A stretch of DNA of 64,000 nucleotides from Candidatus Nitromaritima sp. SCGC AAA288-L16 (GTDB lineage: Bacteria; Nitrospinota; Nitrospinia; Nitrospinales; VA-1): assembly GCA_000372225.1 (NCBI GenBank), contig AQTY01000002.1:52875-116874 (forward strand), written 5' to 3'. Shown in pieces: positions 1 through 8,657 of the stretch. Positions within the stretch are counted from its first letter, which is position 1, and each line of letters opens with the position of its first letter. Below the pieces are notes generated by a model. The model was not told the DNA's origin. It did no database searches and saw only the letters and a list, made by a program, of their open reading frames with translations. Made by a program: the position numbers and the translations under genes.

Positions 1-468
1 TACAGGTTGTTAGGTTTTTGGGTAAAAACGCCCTGGCAAGTAAAACAAAGATCACAATGGTCAATAGAAAATTTTCGAGGGAATTCAATTTTTTACCTGC
101 AAAATATGCGGGAAATTATCTTTAATGCCAAAAAAAGAAATATCTTGGTGGGTATGGTTGATTTGCCAGCTCTTTATGAAAAAAAAAGACCTAATGAAAT
201 AATAAAAAAACTATATCAGTTTATGAACACAAGTATAGAACATATGGACTATCGGCTAAAGGCCGGATTGAAAATGAATGAGTTAATAAGGCAGATACCT
301 GTAGAGTTTAAAAATGCTTTTCATGTTCATCATTCAATATCTTTTGGCTCAGAATATAAAAGCCTGTATTTTTGGGATGAGATTCATTCTAGTGGGGCGG
401 GAAATCGGCTGTTAGCGTTTAACATCATGGAAAAAATAAGCCATATAAATTCTAAGAAAAAAAACTAA
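1..468 (+). CDS. SGNH/GDSL-type hydrolase, C-terminal part (5' end outside window)
   Basis: The reading frame is already open at base 1, so the N-terminus lies outside the window. The visible ~155 residues end with DEIHSSGAGNRLLA, which matches the C-terminal catalytic Asp-x-x-His block of SGNH hydrolases; VDLPALYEKKRP fits the preceding core strand and loop. These enzymes are esterases or acetyl-transferring hydrolases; the substrate cannot be read here. The frame stops at 466-468 just after a run of eight A. One extra base there would join it to the following frame (456-1259), so this is probably the first half of a single SGNH-TPR protein. Domain call fair, substrate unknown. Confidence 0.6.
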   Translation, partial: YRLLGFWVKTPWQVKQRSQWSIENFRGNSIFYLQNMREIIFNAKKRNILVGMVDLPALYEKKRPNEIIKKLYQFMNTSIEHMDYRLKAGLKMNELIRQIPVEFKNAFHVHHSISFGSEYKSLYFWDEIHSSGAGNRLLAFNIMEKISHINSKKKN

Positions 469-1259
469 TTAAAAATAAAAAGAATAAAGCCTTAAATAAA
501 AAAGAACTTGAAATAGAATACTTAAAAAGTATCGTATCCTCTTTTAGCATTGAAGATCTTGCTTTTACCTCATGTGTTGTTTATTACGGTGGATGTTCCT
601 TTGTTAAAAGTGTTACGGGGGACGAGCAGGGGGGGCAGTATGTCACAAGTGTTACGGAGTTTTCGTTAGGTGTTTTACTGAACTTTTCAGAAGACGTTAG
701 GCATCCAGAAATTAATGAATTAATTGAAAAATCATTAAAAAAAATAATTAAAATGTCACCCGATTTTTCACCACCATACTGGGTTCTTTCTCAATTTTAT
801 TATTCGACAGGGAAAATGGAGGTTGGTAACTTATGGTATCAAAAAGCTCATCTTATTAATCCTTTGCTTGGTGAGTCAAAATTTCTTGAACTATTTAATG
901 GGTATAAAAAAAAGATTAGGAATAACAAACTATTGATTAGTTTGCCCGATTTTTTAAAGTCTCTTAAAAACAAACCTCCAATGGGGATTTATAAAAATTT
1001 TAACCAACTTAAAGAATCTTTAACTTTAAAATTGAACCCATCTAAAAATATGCTTAGATACTTTGATGCCTACTATCATACTCCCTTAATGGTTCGGTCT
1101 ATTTTTGAAAATTTGGTACAAGAGCTAATCTCGGTAAAAAAATTTCAGACGGCATTAGAAATCTCCCGAAAATTAAAGTCTATAAAACCTGAATATAACT
1201 TTAGAAGAATTTTTGGTGACTATGAAAATCGAATAAATAAGCTAAAGTTAGCATCCTAA
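456..1259 (+). pseudogene. TPR-like C-terminal half of the preceding SGNH gene, out of frame
   Basis: An open frame runs from 456 to 1259 with no in-frame ATG, GTG or TTG before 753, although the residues before 753 look as coding as those after. It reads as helical TPR-like sequence (for example YWVLSQFYYSTGKMEVGNLW around 780-840). A one-base insertion in the A-run at 455-462 would fuse it to the upstream SGNH hydrolase. If the break is real, translation could begin only at ATG 753, giving a 168-residue remnant. A sequencing or assembly error in the homopolymer is the main alternative. Confidence 0.5.
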
Positions 1260-1290
1260 TTTGGATAAAGGCTTGTAAATTTCCATCCAT

Positions 1291-1378
1291 GCTTTGGGAG
1301 CAGGGGGTCGGAGGTTCAAATCCTCTCGCCCTGACCATTTAAAACAATGGGTTACGGTTTAGGCCGTAGCCCATTTTT
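1291..1378 (+). repeat. tRNA-Pro 3'-end fragment with its terminator (repeat copy 1)
   Basis: Bases 1291-1337 match the anticodon arm to CCA of the complete tRNA-Pro(TGG) at 41053-41130, with one change in the acceptor stem. The 5' half is missing and the upstream ~100-bp module seen in other copies is not recognisable. The match continues through the tRNA terminator hairpin (1347-1373, followed by a T tract) and weakly beyond. It looks like an attachment-site scar left at a tRNA-targeting integration. Confidence 0.75.
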
Positions 1379-1414
1379 TATTTGGGGCGGCATCTGGGGT
1401 AGCGTTTTGACGGT

Positions 1415-3322
1415 TTAGATGCGTTGTCCCCTAGTACCAGGAGGAGCTAGATTACAGTTGGTGGGGTTTCCTGTATGAACAGGAGACGGGTCGGAAACCG
1501 CGTTTAGGTATCGCACTCCTATATTCCCAATACATTTAAAAAACGCTTTCGCCAAAACCCAGAAAATAGGATAGCATGTAAGGCACCTTCGAAAACGCTT
1601 GAAGGGTCCGCCGCCATCCTCGCAAAGAAACATAAGACCGTTGGCATCGGACATGCTGAGGGTTCGTTGAATTTCGCTCATGTCATCGAGCGTCACGGTC
1701 AGCATCCGGTCGGCCGTTTGCACATAAGGCTGGACATCCATCCAAAAATCGTCGCCTTGGGCACGAAAGGCAATCACGAAAGAGTCTGTTATGCCGCCGA
1801 TTTCAAAACGAAGCTGAAAAGTTTTGAAAAACCGTTGAAAGACCTTTCCCAGCCTGTTTGGTTTTCTTTTTTTGTGGTAGTGACCGTAACTAGCACGGAA
1901 AAATGACCATATAAACTCATTTTTCTCTTCCCGGGTGTCTTCACCTTGGCAATCATAAAAATATAGCCAAAAGACGGTCATGTAAAAAAGTTGAACGATC
2001 ACCCCAACAATTCCCGGTTGCTTTTGGAACCAATACGAAAATCCCCCCGTGGATCCATGACAATGCGATAACAAGTTTCTCAGGGTTGAGCGTTCAAGTT
2101 TTTCCAACCGGACCACGGCACCGAAGTTATTGTAGTTATCCCAGTCAAACGACTCAATCAGTTTCCTTTTTTCATAATCCTGGAAAATTTGCGTGCCCGG
2201 ATAAGGGGTCATCACAAAATACACAGCTTGGTGGTCCAACTTGACCCGCTTGGCAAATTCAGGATATTGGCGGATGTCCTGTTCGGTTTCATGGGGATGG
2301 CCGATAATTAGGAAAGCGTCCATCCTGATATTCGCTTCCTGTAAAATTTGGATGGCCTGCTCATGCTTTTTCAGCGATCCACCCTTCCTAAGTTTTTTGT
2401 ATGTCTCAATATTGGGGCTTTCTATTCCGATCAGGATTTTTTCAAATCCGATGCGTTTTAAATCCTTCATTAGATGCCGGCACCGGATAACATCATCCGT
2501 TCTTGTTTCAGTGAAGATGCGAAAATTGGTCAGATTACGTCGGAACATCAATTCTAATATTTTTTCCACGCGGTCCGGATCGAACATGAAGATAGAGTCG
2601 AAAAACTTGATGAGTTTTTTTACACGCTTATCGTGAAGCTGTTCTAACTCATCGACAAAATTTTCCGGACTTCGGGGACGAAATTTTTGATTCATCGTAT
2701 CGTTTGCGCAAAAGGTGCATTTAGCGATGCAGCCCCTTGAGCTGTAAATCGTGTCGACGGAATATGCGTTTCCTCTTTCTCCAAACCGATCCGGTCGGAT
2801 ATCTCGCAAAGCCATGGGGAGCTGGTCGAGCTCCTCAATCAGAGCGGCAGGCGGATTGTGCTGAACTGAACCCCCATTCTCTTTGAATGATAACCCCGAA
2901 ATATTCCCACTGGGGCCGTGCAACACAAGGTCCCGCAAAGGAAGCTCGCCCTCGCCCCGCACCACGGCATCCACATTGGGGTCCGCTAGAACCTGATCCG
3001 GTAACGCTGTCGGATGATAGCCACCCATAATAACGTAAGTGCCGGCTTCTTTCGCAATTCGGGCATATTCACGCGCGTTGTTATACCCAGGGGTCATAGC
3101 GGAAATACCGACTAAATCGTATTCCCCTGACTTTAGGCTTTTCCTAAATGCTTTAATTGGATCGCGGTTGTACGGGCTGATAGGAATGCTGATGTGTTCG
3201 ACGTCTTTTTCAATAAACGCACCCAAGTGACATAACTCGGTGATATCAGTCGTATAGGCGGGGTCAACTGGTTCAAACTTCTGATGGGACTTTACGAGGG
3301 CAATGCGTTTAAAGTAACTCAA
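1415..3322 (-). CDS. B12-binding-domain radical SAM protein with C-terminal extension
   Basis: 635 residues. An N-terminal cobalamin-binding-like fold (about 1-150; VGISAMTPGY, VIMGGYHPT) is followed by a radical SAM domain with the cluster motif C198-x3-C202-x2-C205 (SRGCIAKCTFC). The family performs methylations and ring or chain rearrangements; the substrate is not evident. After about residue 430 there is a 200-residue extension with a hydrophobic stretch (YMTVFWLYFY) unlike the core family. The gene is visibly more GC-rich than its neighbours, which suggests separate ancestry. A 45-codon membrane-protein ORF with a strong ribosome-binding site lies 51 bp upstream on the same strand. Family call firm; function open. 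Confidence 0.85.
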   Translation of the reverse strand: MSYFKRIALVKSHQKFEPVDPAYTTDITELCHLGAFIEKDVEHISIPISPYNRDPIKAFRKSLKSGEYDLVGISAMTPGYNNAREYARIAKEAGTYVIMGGYHPTALPDQVLADPNVDAVVRGEGELPLRDLVLHGPSGNISGLSFKENGGSVQHNPPAALIEELDQLPMALRDIRPDRFGERGNAYSVDTIYSSRGCIAKCTFCANDTMNQKFRPRSPENFVDELEQLHDKRVKKLIKFFDSIFMFDPDRVEKILELMFRRNLTNFRIFTETRTDDVIRCRHLMKDLKRIGFEKILIGIESPNIETYKKLRKGGSLKKHEQAIQILQEANIRMDAFLIIGHPHETEQDIRQYPEFAKRVKLDHQAVYFVMTPYPGTQIFQDYEKRKLIESFDWDNYNNFGAVVRLEKLERSTLRNLLSHCHGSTGGFSYWFQKQPGIVGVIVQLFYMTVFWLYFYDCQGEDTREEKNEFIWSFFRASYGHYHKKRKPNRLGKVFQRFFKTFQLRFEIGGITDSFVIAFRAQGDDFWMDVQPYVQTADRMLTVTLDDMSEIQRTLSMSDANGLMFLCEDGGGPFKRFRRCLTCYPIFWVLAKAFFKCIGNIGVRYLNAVSDPSPVHTGNPTNCNLAPPGTRGQRI

Positions 3323-3373
3323 AATGGTCCTTAACAGGCAGTTATAGAAGAAAAACGATTTAAGGCCATGCGC

Positions 3374-3511
3374 CTAAAAAATGTATTGTACTTGAGATGG
3401 ATGGACGGCAAAAGGAACAACTAACAATAAAATGACTACCAGCAAGATGAACGTTTCCAAGTTTAAGAAGACAAATGGTCTTTTATAGAATTTTGGTTCC
3501 CATTTGATCAC
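3374..3511 (-). CDS. Small single-span membrane protein (45 aa)
   Basis: A GTG-initiated ORF preceded by a near-perfect Shine-Dalgarno (AAGGAGGTG, about 8 nt spacing). It encodes a basic N-terminus (IKWEPKFYKRPF) followed by a hydrophobic span (FILLVVILLLVVPFAV). It lies directly upstream of the radical SAM gene on the same strand and may be cotranscribed with it. No family is recognised. The strong ribosome-binding site is the main support. Confidence 0.55.
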   Translation of the reverse strand: MIKWEPKFYKRPFVFLNLETFILLVVILLLVVPFAVHPSQVQYIF

Positions 3512-3890
3512 TACAACTCACCTCCTTATATTCATTGATGCTCAAGGCAGATGAACGTTGATAGATTGCTAAATGCTTCTTAATATATGCCTTTCCATTG
3601 ATAAAGGCAAGTCATCAGCTTGAAAACACCCGTGGTGAAAGCAAAAGGGCTTGTTTGAATGACTAAAAGGCGGGTCAACAAAAGAGATAAAAGCCCCACA
3701 ACCCTGCAACATGGTTGATGGGGCTTTTTGATTGAGGGTGGGTGTTGGCCTTTGACAAGGAGCTGAATTGACCCTCGTACTATTTTTTGCCGTCTTTAAT
3801 TCACTAACCAAAAAATGGTATAATTTTAGTAGTTGAAATGGGGGCTTAAAAAAGGTTATTGCTCTACTCGTTACAAGGAGTACTCAGAGT
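3512..3890. other. Intergenic stretch with a bidirectional terminator, no gene seen
   Basis: Apart from the hairpin at 3689-3729 I see no gene. The one long minus-strand frame here reads through the terminator and has no family features. Confidence 0.5.
3689..3729. terminator. Bidirectional intrinsic terminator
   Basis: AAAAGCCCC and GGGGCTTTT arms pair around an inner AACC...GGTT helix, giving a long stem flanked by A and T tracts so it can act on both strands. It separates the minus-strand radical SAM unit from the plus-strand genes. Confidence 0.7.
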
Positions 3891-4037
3891 ATGAATCCAT
3901 CGACTCCATTTGCACCAAAGGAGAAAAAGCCATTGACTCTTTGTCCTGTCGCGCTGGCTATTGGCTGTGAAAAATGCCCCCTGTTCAAACCCTGTCCTTT
4001 AAAAACTATTTTGGGCGATCAGAAAAAAGGAAATTAA
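3891..4037 (+). CDS. Small cysteine-rich protein (48 aa)
   Basis: ATG at 3891 is preceded by AAGGAG with about 10 nt spacing. The product carries four cysteines, C18, C26, C29 and C35, in the segment LCPVALAIGCEKCPLFKPCP. The C-x7-C-x2-C-x5-C pattern could bind a metal or a small Fe-S centre. No family is recognised. It is followed by the zinc-ribbon gene at 4162 and may be transcribed with it. Confidence 0.55.
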   Translation: MNPSTPFAPKEKKPLTLCPVALAIGCEKCPLFKPCPLKTILGDQKKGN

Positions 4038-4161
4038 GAAAAATTTACCGCATCTTGAAACTTGAATTGGGTAATTTAAAAGGTATTTTTTTAGGTTTGA
4101 GTTATAGTGGTTTCAACAGGTGTCCGTTTTCTTAAGAACGATTAGTAAAATGGAGGGATTT

Positions 4162-4401
4162 ATGCCAGTTTATGAGTTTAAATGTAAAAGCTGTGGTCAC
4201 ACATTCGAAATGTTGATACCCAGTGCATCTCAAGGGACATGTCCAAAATGCCACAGCAAGCGACTAGATGAACAACACTCTAACTTCTCGGCAAACAGCA
4301 CAAAAGATGGCGGTCAACATGCCACAGATACCCCCCCACGCTGTAAAGTAGGACCGCCTTTATTCCCCTGTCCTACACACGGTCCATACTCATTGAATTG
4401 A
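4162..4401 (+). CDS. FmdB-type zinc-ribbon protein (79 aa)
   Basis: Starts MPVYEFKCKSCGHTFEML, the hallmark opening of FmdB-family regulatory zinc ribbons, with CxxC pairs at residues 8-11 and about 28-31 (CPKC). I chose ATG 4162 rather than upstream in-frame starts because GGAGGG sits just before it and the family begins at MPxYEF. The tail after residue 50 is low-complexity with extra cysteines. Function in the family is poorly defined. It lies just upstream of repeat copy 2. Confidence 0.75.
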   Translation: MPVYEFKCKSCGHTFEMLIPSASQGTCPKCHSKRLDEQHSNFSANSTKDGGQHATDTPPRCKVGPPLFPCPTHGPYSLN

Positions 4402-4499
4402 TAGGTCTGCGCGAGATATTTCTTCCTTGGCAATGTAGGAAAGCATGATTATGTGACTCCTGCTAGGTGGTAGTGTAGAAAAGATCAACGTACGAAACC

Positions 4500-4735
4500 A
4501 TTGTGTCAGATTTGCGTCAATCTGATAGGCACTTTCTGGCATTTAGTGACACAACACGCAACAAGCGTCTCCCCAAGTCTAATTAAAGTAAGGGTTAATA
4601 AACTGAACCCGTGCTTTGGGAGCAGGGGGTCGGAGGTTCAAATCTTCTCATCCCGACCATTTAAAACAATGGGTTACGGTTTAGGCCGTGGCCCATTTTT
4701 GGTTTGGTCTAGCACTGGGGCTAGCGTTTGTCCCT
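4500..4735 (+). repeat. Repeat copy 2: ~100-bp module, tRNA-Pro 3' half, terminator
   Basis: 4500-4605 is the common module (GTGTCA...GATAGGCAC... TAGTGACACAACACGC... AGGGTTAATAA). 4612-4659 is the tRNA-Pro(TGG) 3' half ending CCGACCA, and 4669-4700 is the terminator hairpin. Similarity to the downstream flank of the intact tRNA-Pro continues to about 4735 (CTAGCACTGGGGCTAGCG). The tRNA 5' half is absent. This is the longest-matching copy. Confidence 0.85.
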
Positions 4736-4818
4736 GTTTTAACCCCATCTCCCCCCACTTTGCTTATACCTGCCAACTAACATAAAATAGCCTGATCCTT
4801 CCATTAATAGAGGAACTT

Positions 4819-5871
4819 ATGTCTGGGAACATAAAGTTCAGGTTTTTTCTTTTAATCTCAATCCTTACAGCATTATTTTTCCCCCACTACAGCAATGCTA
4901 AATGTCCTACAAGGATGGGTTCGGTTTTTCCTCAGGATTTCTTTTTTGTAATAGCTCATAGAGGGTCAACCATTAAATTTCCAGAAAACACTATTCCTGC
5001 ATTTAAGGAGTCCTTTAGCATAGATGGGGCCAACTCTCTAGAAGTAGATCTTTCTCTAACCAAAGACAGAAAGATTGTGTTATGGCGCGATTGGGATCTA
5101 AATAGTCCAATAGCAATAGTTAGAAAGAAAAAAGGAGAAGAAGTTGCGAAATTCAAGCCTTATGGCCCTCCTATAGTGGAATTGCGAGTGCAAACAAAAG
5201 TTAGTGAATTTAATTTTGATGAATTTATCGACAAGCATGGTTACAAAGATAAAATAACTAACGTCAAAACAAATTTTAAAATTCCAACCTTTCAAGATTT
5301 AATTGAATGGGCAGTAAAACAAAATAAACTCAAATTATTGATATTGAAACTAAGGGTTCCTATTGATGAAAAGTATTTGATTCCAGTCATGCTTGAAGAA
5401 ATCAGGAGAACAGTTCGTAAGATTAGCCCCCCACCCCATTTCCAATTTGTTATATCAGTACTCAATAAAGAGGGTTTAGAACTTTTAAGAAGTCCAGATG
5501 ATAATTTTTTATTTTCTTTTGACCGCGAATTACCCCCATCTGGGATTGTAAACTACCATCGATTTACAACAGTTCCTGTAGCTATGAACTTTAAAAATAA
5601 ATTTTCGAGCATTGGTTTTCCAAAATACTCTAGTGCCACTGAATCAAACTTAGATATATGGGCAGTATATAAATTTGTTTTAACTTTGGATTTGAAACTT
5701 CGCGATAACTATAAAAACGCTACATCCAATTATATAAATATTATTAGTTGGACATTCAATGATGAGAAAAAAATAAAATGCCTGATTAATTTAGGAGTTG
5801 ATGGAATTGTGACTGATAAGCCAAAAAAGCTAAGAGAAATTGCATTAAAAATGGGAAAAGTTTTGCATTAA
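4819..5871 (+). CDS. Secreted glycerophosphodiester phosphodiesterase-like protein
   Basis: 350 residues with an N-terminal signal peptide (FFLLISILTALFF, cleavage near SNA). GDPD motifs are present: H47-R48-G (IAHRGS), E56-N-T, E75-x-D77, and the terminal DGIVTDKP. The family hydrolyses glycerophosphodiesters to glycerol-3-phosphate. The second catalytic His, normally in an HD pair after the E-x-D strand, reads R90-D91 (LWRD). There is also an insertion of about 60 residues after it. Activity is therefore doubtful. The gene sits between repeat copies 2 and 3, as cargo would. Confidence 0.7.
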   Translation: MSGNIKFRFFLLISILTALFFPHYSNAKCPTRMGSVFPQDFFFVIAHRGSTIKFPENTIPAFKESFSIDGANSLEVDLSLTKDRKIVLWRDWDLNSPIAIVRKKKGEEVAKFKPYGPPIVELRVQTKVSEFNFDEFIDKHGYKDKITNVKTNFKIPTFQDLIEWAVKQNKLKLLILKLRVPIDEKYLIPVMLEEIRRTVRKISPPPHFQFVISVLNKEGLELLRSPDDNFLFSFDRELPPSGIVNYHRFTTVPVAMNFKNKFSSIGFPKYSSATESNLDIWAVYKFVLTLDLKLRDNYKNATSNYINIISWTFNDEKKIKCLINLGVDGIVTDKPKKLREIALKMGKVLH

Positions 5872-5960
5872 ATGGATATGAAAAATTTTTAAAGCAATAG
5901 TGGTAGTGCCGTGGTTTTAATTAAGAGGTTTAGGAAAGTAGGATTGCAGTAAAGTTTTTT

Positions 5961-6148
5961 GTGCCAATCTGATAGGCACTTCTTGGTATTTAGTGACACA
6001 ACACGCAACGAGCGTCTCCGCAAGTCTAATTAAAATAAGGGTTAATAAGTAGAGCACCTGCTTTGGGACCAGGGGGTGGGAGGTTCAAATCCTCTCGCCC
6101 CGACCATTTAAAACGAGGGTTTATGGCGATTTGCTGTAAGCCCTTTTT
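5961..6148 (+). repeat. Repeat copy 3: module, tRNA-Pro fragment from D-arm, terminator
   Basis: The module runs 5961-6047 and is joined to GTAGAGCACCTGCTTTGGG..., so this copy keeps the 3' side of the D-arm as well as the anticodon and T-arms, ending CGACCA at 6106. The anticodon arm has a change (GGGACCAGG). A differently paired hairpin (6117-6143) plus T tract follows. It marks where module and tRNA meet: AATAA|GTAGAGC. Confidence 0.8.
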
Positions 6149-6196
6149 GTTTTGTGTTAATTTTGAGGCAAAATCATACTCTATCAAACTTATATT

Positions 6197-6841
6197 GTGA
6201 AAATTTTATTTACTAAGGTGGCTATTGTTACAAAAATAATATTTTTGGTTGTTATGCTGTTGACCAGCTGTATCGGATTCCAAAAAAAATGTCAGGCACC
6301 TCTTTCTTCCGAATGTTCTAGTTTTATAGACCTGTGGCAAAATACAATTGACTCCATTGTTTCAGCTAATTTCCCGTCAGAGATTGGTTATTACCGTTCG
6401 GTCGTCTGGGAAGATGATTTTGATAACGCTTGGGTGAATAAAGGAAATGAAATAAATATTACTCGGCAATTTATTCAAAAACTTAATCATTCTCAAAGAA
6501 TATTTGTTGCTGCCCATGAATTAGCACATCTTAAGTTAGGGCATTATTATTCCAAGGTGGGAATTATTATACCGACACAACTTCCAACTATGAATAATTC
6601 CCATCAAAATCAATCTTTTGGTCATTACAATTCTACTCTAAAAATGGGAAAAACAATTATGGCCAAAGGATTTGATCTCAATAAAGAAGAGGAAGCAGAT
6701 AAACTAGCCTTAGAATTTGTCAAGAACGTTGGATTAGACCCTAAAGATTACCTCAAATTACTTTTAATAATCCAACATTCAACTAATGATCCAGATATAA
6801 AAAAGCGCGTTCGCAGTATGAAAAATATTTTAACGAGATAG
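6197..6841 (+). CDS. M48-like zinc metalloprotease lipoprotein
   Basis: GTG start; 214 residues. A hydrophobic signal ends in the lipobox LTSC (C25), so it is probably an outer-membrane or periplasmic lipoprotein. The zinc motif is H107-E108-x2-H111 (AAHELAHLKLGH), with the third ligand likely in NKEEEADKLALEF (164-168), as in M48/BepA-type peptidases. Those proteases process or clear envelope proteins. It follows repeat copy 3 by about 50 bp. Protease class is well supported; target unknown. Confidence 0.75.
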   Translation: MKILFTKVAIVTKIIFLVVMLLTSCIGFQKKCQAPLSSECSSFIDLWQNTIDSIVSANFPSEIGYYRSVVWEDDFDNAWVNKGNEINITRQFIQKLNHSQRIFVAAHELAHLKLGHYYSKVGIIIPTQLPTMNNSHQNQSFGHYNSTLKMGKTIMAKGFDLNKEEEADKLALEFVKNVGLDPKDYLKLLLIIQHSTNDPDIKKRVRSMKNILTR

Positions 6842-7031
6842 GTAGTAAAATGCTTTTAACTACGTGAAAACTAATTATTGCATTCATCCACTAAAGAAGT
6901 CTGAACGAACAGAAGAGAAATCCACCGAACAACTTGCAGAGATAGCGCAGAACCAAGCATTGATGGTGATGTGTTTTCAGTGAATATAATAATAGTGTGA
7001 TTGAATAAAAATATGCCAATCAAGACCAGTA

Positions 7032-7292
7032 TTAAAATTTGTTACGCCCTAAAGAAGTTTCTGGTTTTACTTCTATTGGGATTTGTAGTGGCATGCCCAC
7101 TTTCCCAGTAAATTGACGGAGGCGTTCTTTTTCATTTTTTGTAAGTCTTATATACAATCTCTCTATCCTGGGAGAAGACATGGCCGGAAATTCAACTCCG
7201 GAACCAGCCATGGTAATGGGTATGTTCGTTGTAGGAGCAGCTAGGCTTATTGCCTTGTGGTTCATTCGGAGAAAAAATAGGATGGAGTGCAT
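7032..7292 (-). CDS. Possible small ribbon-helix-helix-like protein
   Basis: An 86-codon frame just after the M28 gene on the same strand. The segment RIERLYIRLTKNEKERLRQF resembles the start of ribbon-helix-helix or DUF1778-like antitoxin/DNA-binding folds, and a comparable segment occurs in the gene at 35883-36110. No convincing ribosome-binding site precedes the first ATG; translation might start further in. Low certainty. Confidence 0.35.
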   Translation of the reverse strand: MHSILFFLRMNHKAISLAAPTTNIPITMAGSGVEFPAMSSPRIERLYIRLTKNEKERLRQFTGKVGMPLQIPIEVKPETSLGRNKF

Positions 7293-7302
7293 CTCTATTT
7301 CA

Positions 7303-8166
7303 TCAATTTGTGAGATGGCGTTCCAGAAAACCTGCGACCGCCTCAGTCGTATCCCGGATGAATTTCAGGTCCAGTGTTTCCACTGTGTCAGTCGCTTGGT
7401 GGTAATTTGGATTTCTAAAAAATGCAGTGTCGGTAATCATCACAGCGGGGATATCGTGCTCCCAAAAAGGAGAGTGATCGCTCAAGCGAACCTCCGTAAA
7501 GTCAATGCCAGACCCTGGCACGATTAGTTGTTCAACAGGTAAGGTGGGTTCAGAGTTACGCATTCCCTCGGTTACCTGGTGGGTCAGTTCCGTGGAGGGT
7601 TCGTTACCGACCACCGCTATAAAATCTCCAGTATCCGGATACTCAGTTGCGTTTACATAGACAGGATAACTTTGCGAACCGGGTTTACTGTCCCGGTAGC
7701 CTACCATTTCTAAAGAGATCATTCCGTTGAATCCTTTATTATTTTTTTTTGCCTCGAGTATGTGATGATGGCTTCCAACAAAACCGTATTCTTCTAAAGT
7801 GAACGCGGCGAATACCAGGGGTGTTTTTAGGGAAACAGGTTGCAGGCAATAAGCTATTTCCAACAACGTAGCCACGGCGCTGGCGTTATCGTCAGCCCCA
7901 GGTGAACCTTCGACGGTATCGTAATGCGCAGCGAGGACAAATGGGTCGAGGTCACTTTCGGTTCCCATTTGATATCCCAGGATATTGTCCGATGAACCGG
8001 CCTCGAAAGGAACTGGTTCGCTACTAACTGTCAGTTGAAAGCGACGAAACTGATCGGCAATATAATCGCCGCAACGCTTAAGTTGATCGGGAGAGCTAAA
8101 AGGATTTCTTTCTCCCACTATCGCGTCAAGGTAACTTTTGATTCGTAAAAGCTCGGGCTTTTGCAT
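7303..8166 (-). CDS. M28-family zinc aminopeptidase (cytoplasmic form)
   Basis: 287 residues with the M28 metal and catalytic set: H81-Y-D83 (AAHYDT), D92 (ADDNASA), E125/E126 (TLEEYG), E153 (SLEMVGY) and H256 (YHQATDT). These di-zinc exopeptidases remove N-terminal residues from peptides. There is no signal peptide, so it is probably cytoplasmic. It is a paralogue of the lipoprotein at 13629-14753; both share the TDTAFFR..YH block. Length fits a minimal M28 domain. Confidence 0.85.
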   Translation of the reverse strand: MQKPELLRIKSYLDAIVGERNPFSSPDQLKRCGDYIADQFRRFQLTVSSEPVPFEAGSSDNILGYQMGTESDLDPFVLAAHYDTVEGSPGADDNASAVATLLEIAYCLQPVSLKTPLVFAAFTLEEYGFVGSHHHILEAKKNNKGFNGMISLEMVGYRDSKPGSQSYPVYVNATEYPDTGDFIAVVGNEPSTELTHQVTEGMRNSEPTLPVEQLIVPGSGIDFTEVRLSDHSPFWEHDIPAVMITDTAFFRNPNYHQATDTVETLDLKFIRDTTEAVAGFLERHLTN

Positions 8167-8323
8167 CTTCGGTATTCACATAAAATTTTTATTTGCATTA
8201 TACCTCTGGCAGCTAACTTTTTTTAGGTCGCCCACGCTTTTTTGGTGGATTTTGAGGATTGTTATCTTTGGTAAAAGTACTACGCGGCTTTGTTCTCAGT
8301 ATTTCGATACTTGCTATTAATGC

Positions 8324-8416
8324 CTATCTTTCCGCTTCACATTCAGCATGCTCGTTGTAAAAAAAAGTCAAATAACAAATACTCAATACAAAGATAATTA
8401 AAATTATAAAAAACAT
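8324..8416 (-). CDS. Very small membrane protein (30 aa)
   Basis: ATG-initiated frame encoding FFIILIIFVLSICYL followed by a polar acidic tail (NEHAECEAER). It begins 9 bp after the stop of the 40-residue membrane protein at 8426-8548, on the same strand. No family recognised. Supported mainly by its tight arrangement and membrane-span composition. Confidence 0.4.
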   Translation of the reverse strand: MFFIILIIFVLSICYLTFFYNEHAECEAER

Positions 8417-8425
8417 AATTTGGAC

Positions 8426-8548
8426 CTATTCAAATCTCCACATAGCAAATAAAGTAATGAAGAGAGCCAGAGCAAATATAAAAACAAAATAATAGTCAAA
8501 GACTGATCTGCGGTTTTTGTAAAGAGGTTTATTTGTTTGGTTATTCAT
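8426..8548 (-). CDS. Small membrane protein (40 aa)
   Basis: ATG at 8548 gives a basic N-terminus (NNQTNKPLYKNRRS) followed by one membrane span (DYYFVFIFALALFITLFA). Upstream purines give only a weak ribosome-binding site. It lies in front of the 30-residue ORF at 8324-8416, forming a pair that mirrors the plus-strand pair at 8658-8851. Function unknown. Confidence 0.45.
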   Translation of the reverse strand: MNNQTNKPLYKNRRSVFDYYFVFIFALALFITLFAMWRFE

Positions 8549-8657
8549 ACGTTCTTATCGATATAATGGTTTATAACTAAAGGGGAAATGTCTTAACACC
8601 TTTAAACAAAGAAGGTATGAAGGATTTGTTAGTGGGTTTAAATAAAGGGGGTGGCTA

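Noticed and set aside
3569..3811. 80-codon minus-strand frame
   Set aside because: It reads through the bidirectional terminator and has no family features or ribosome-binding site.
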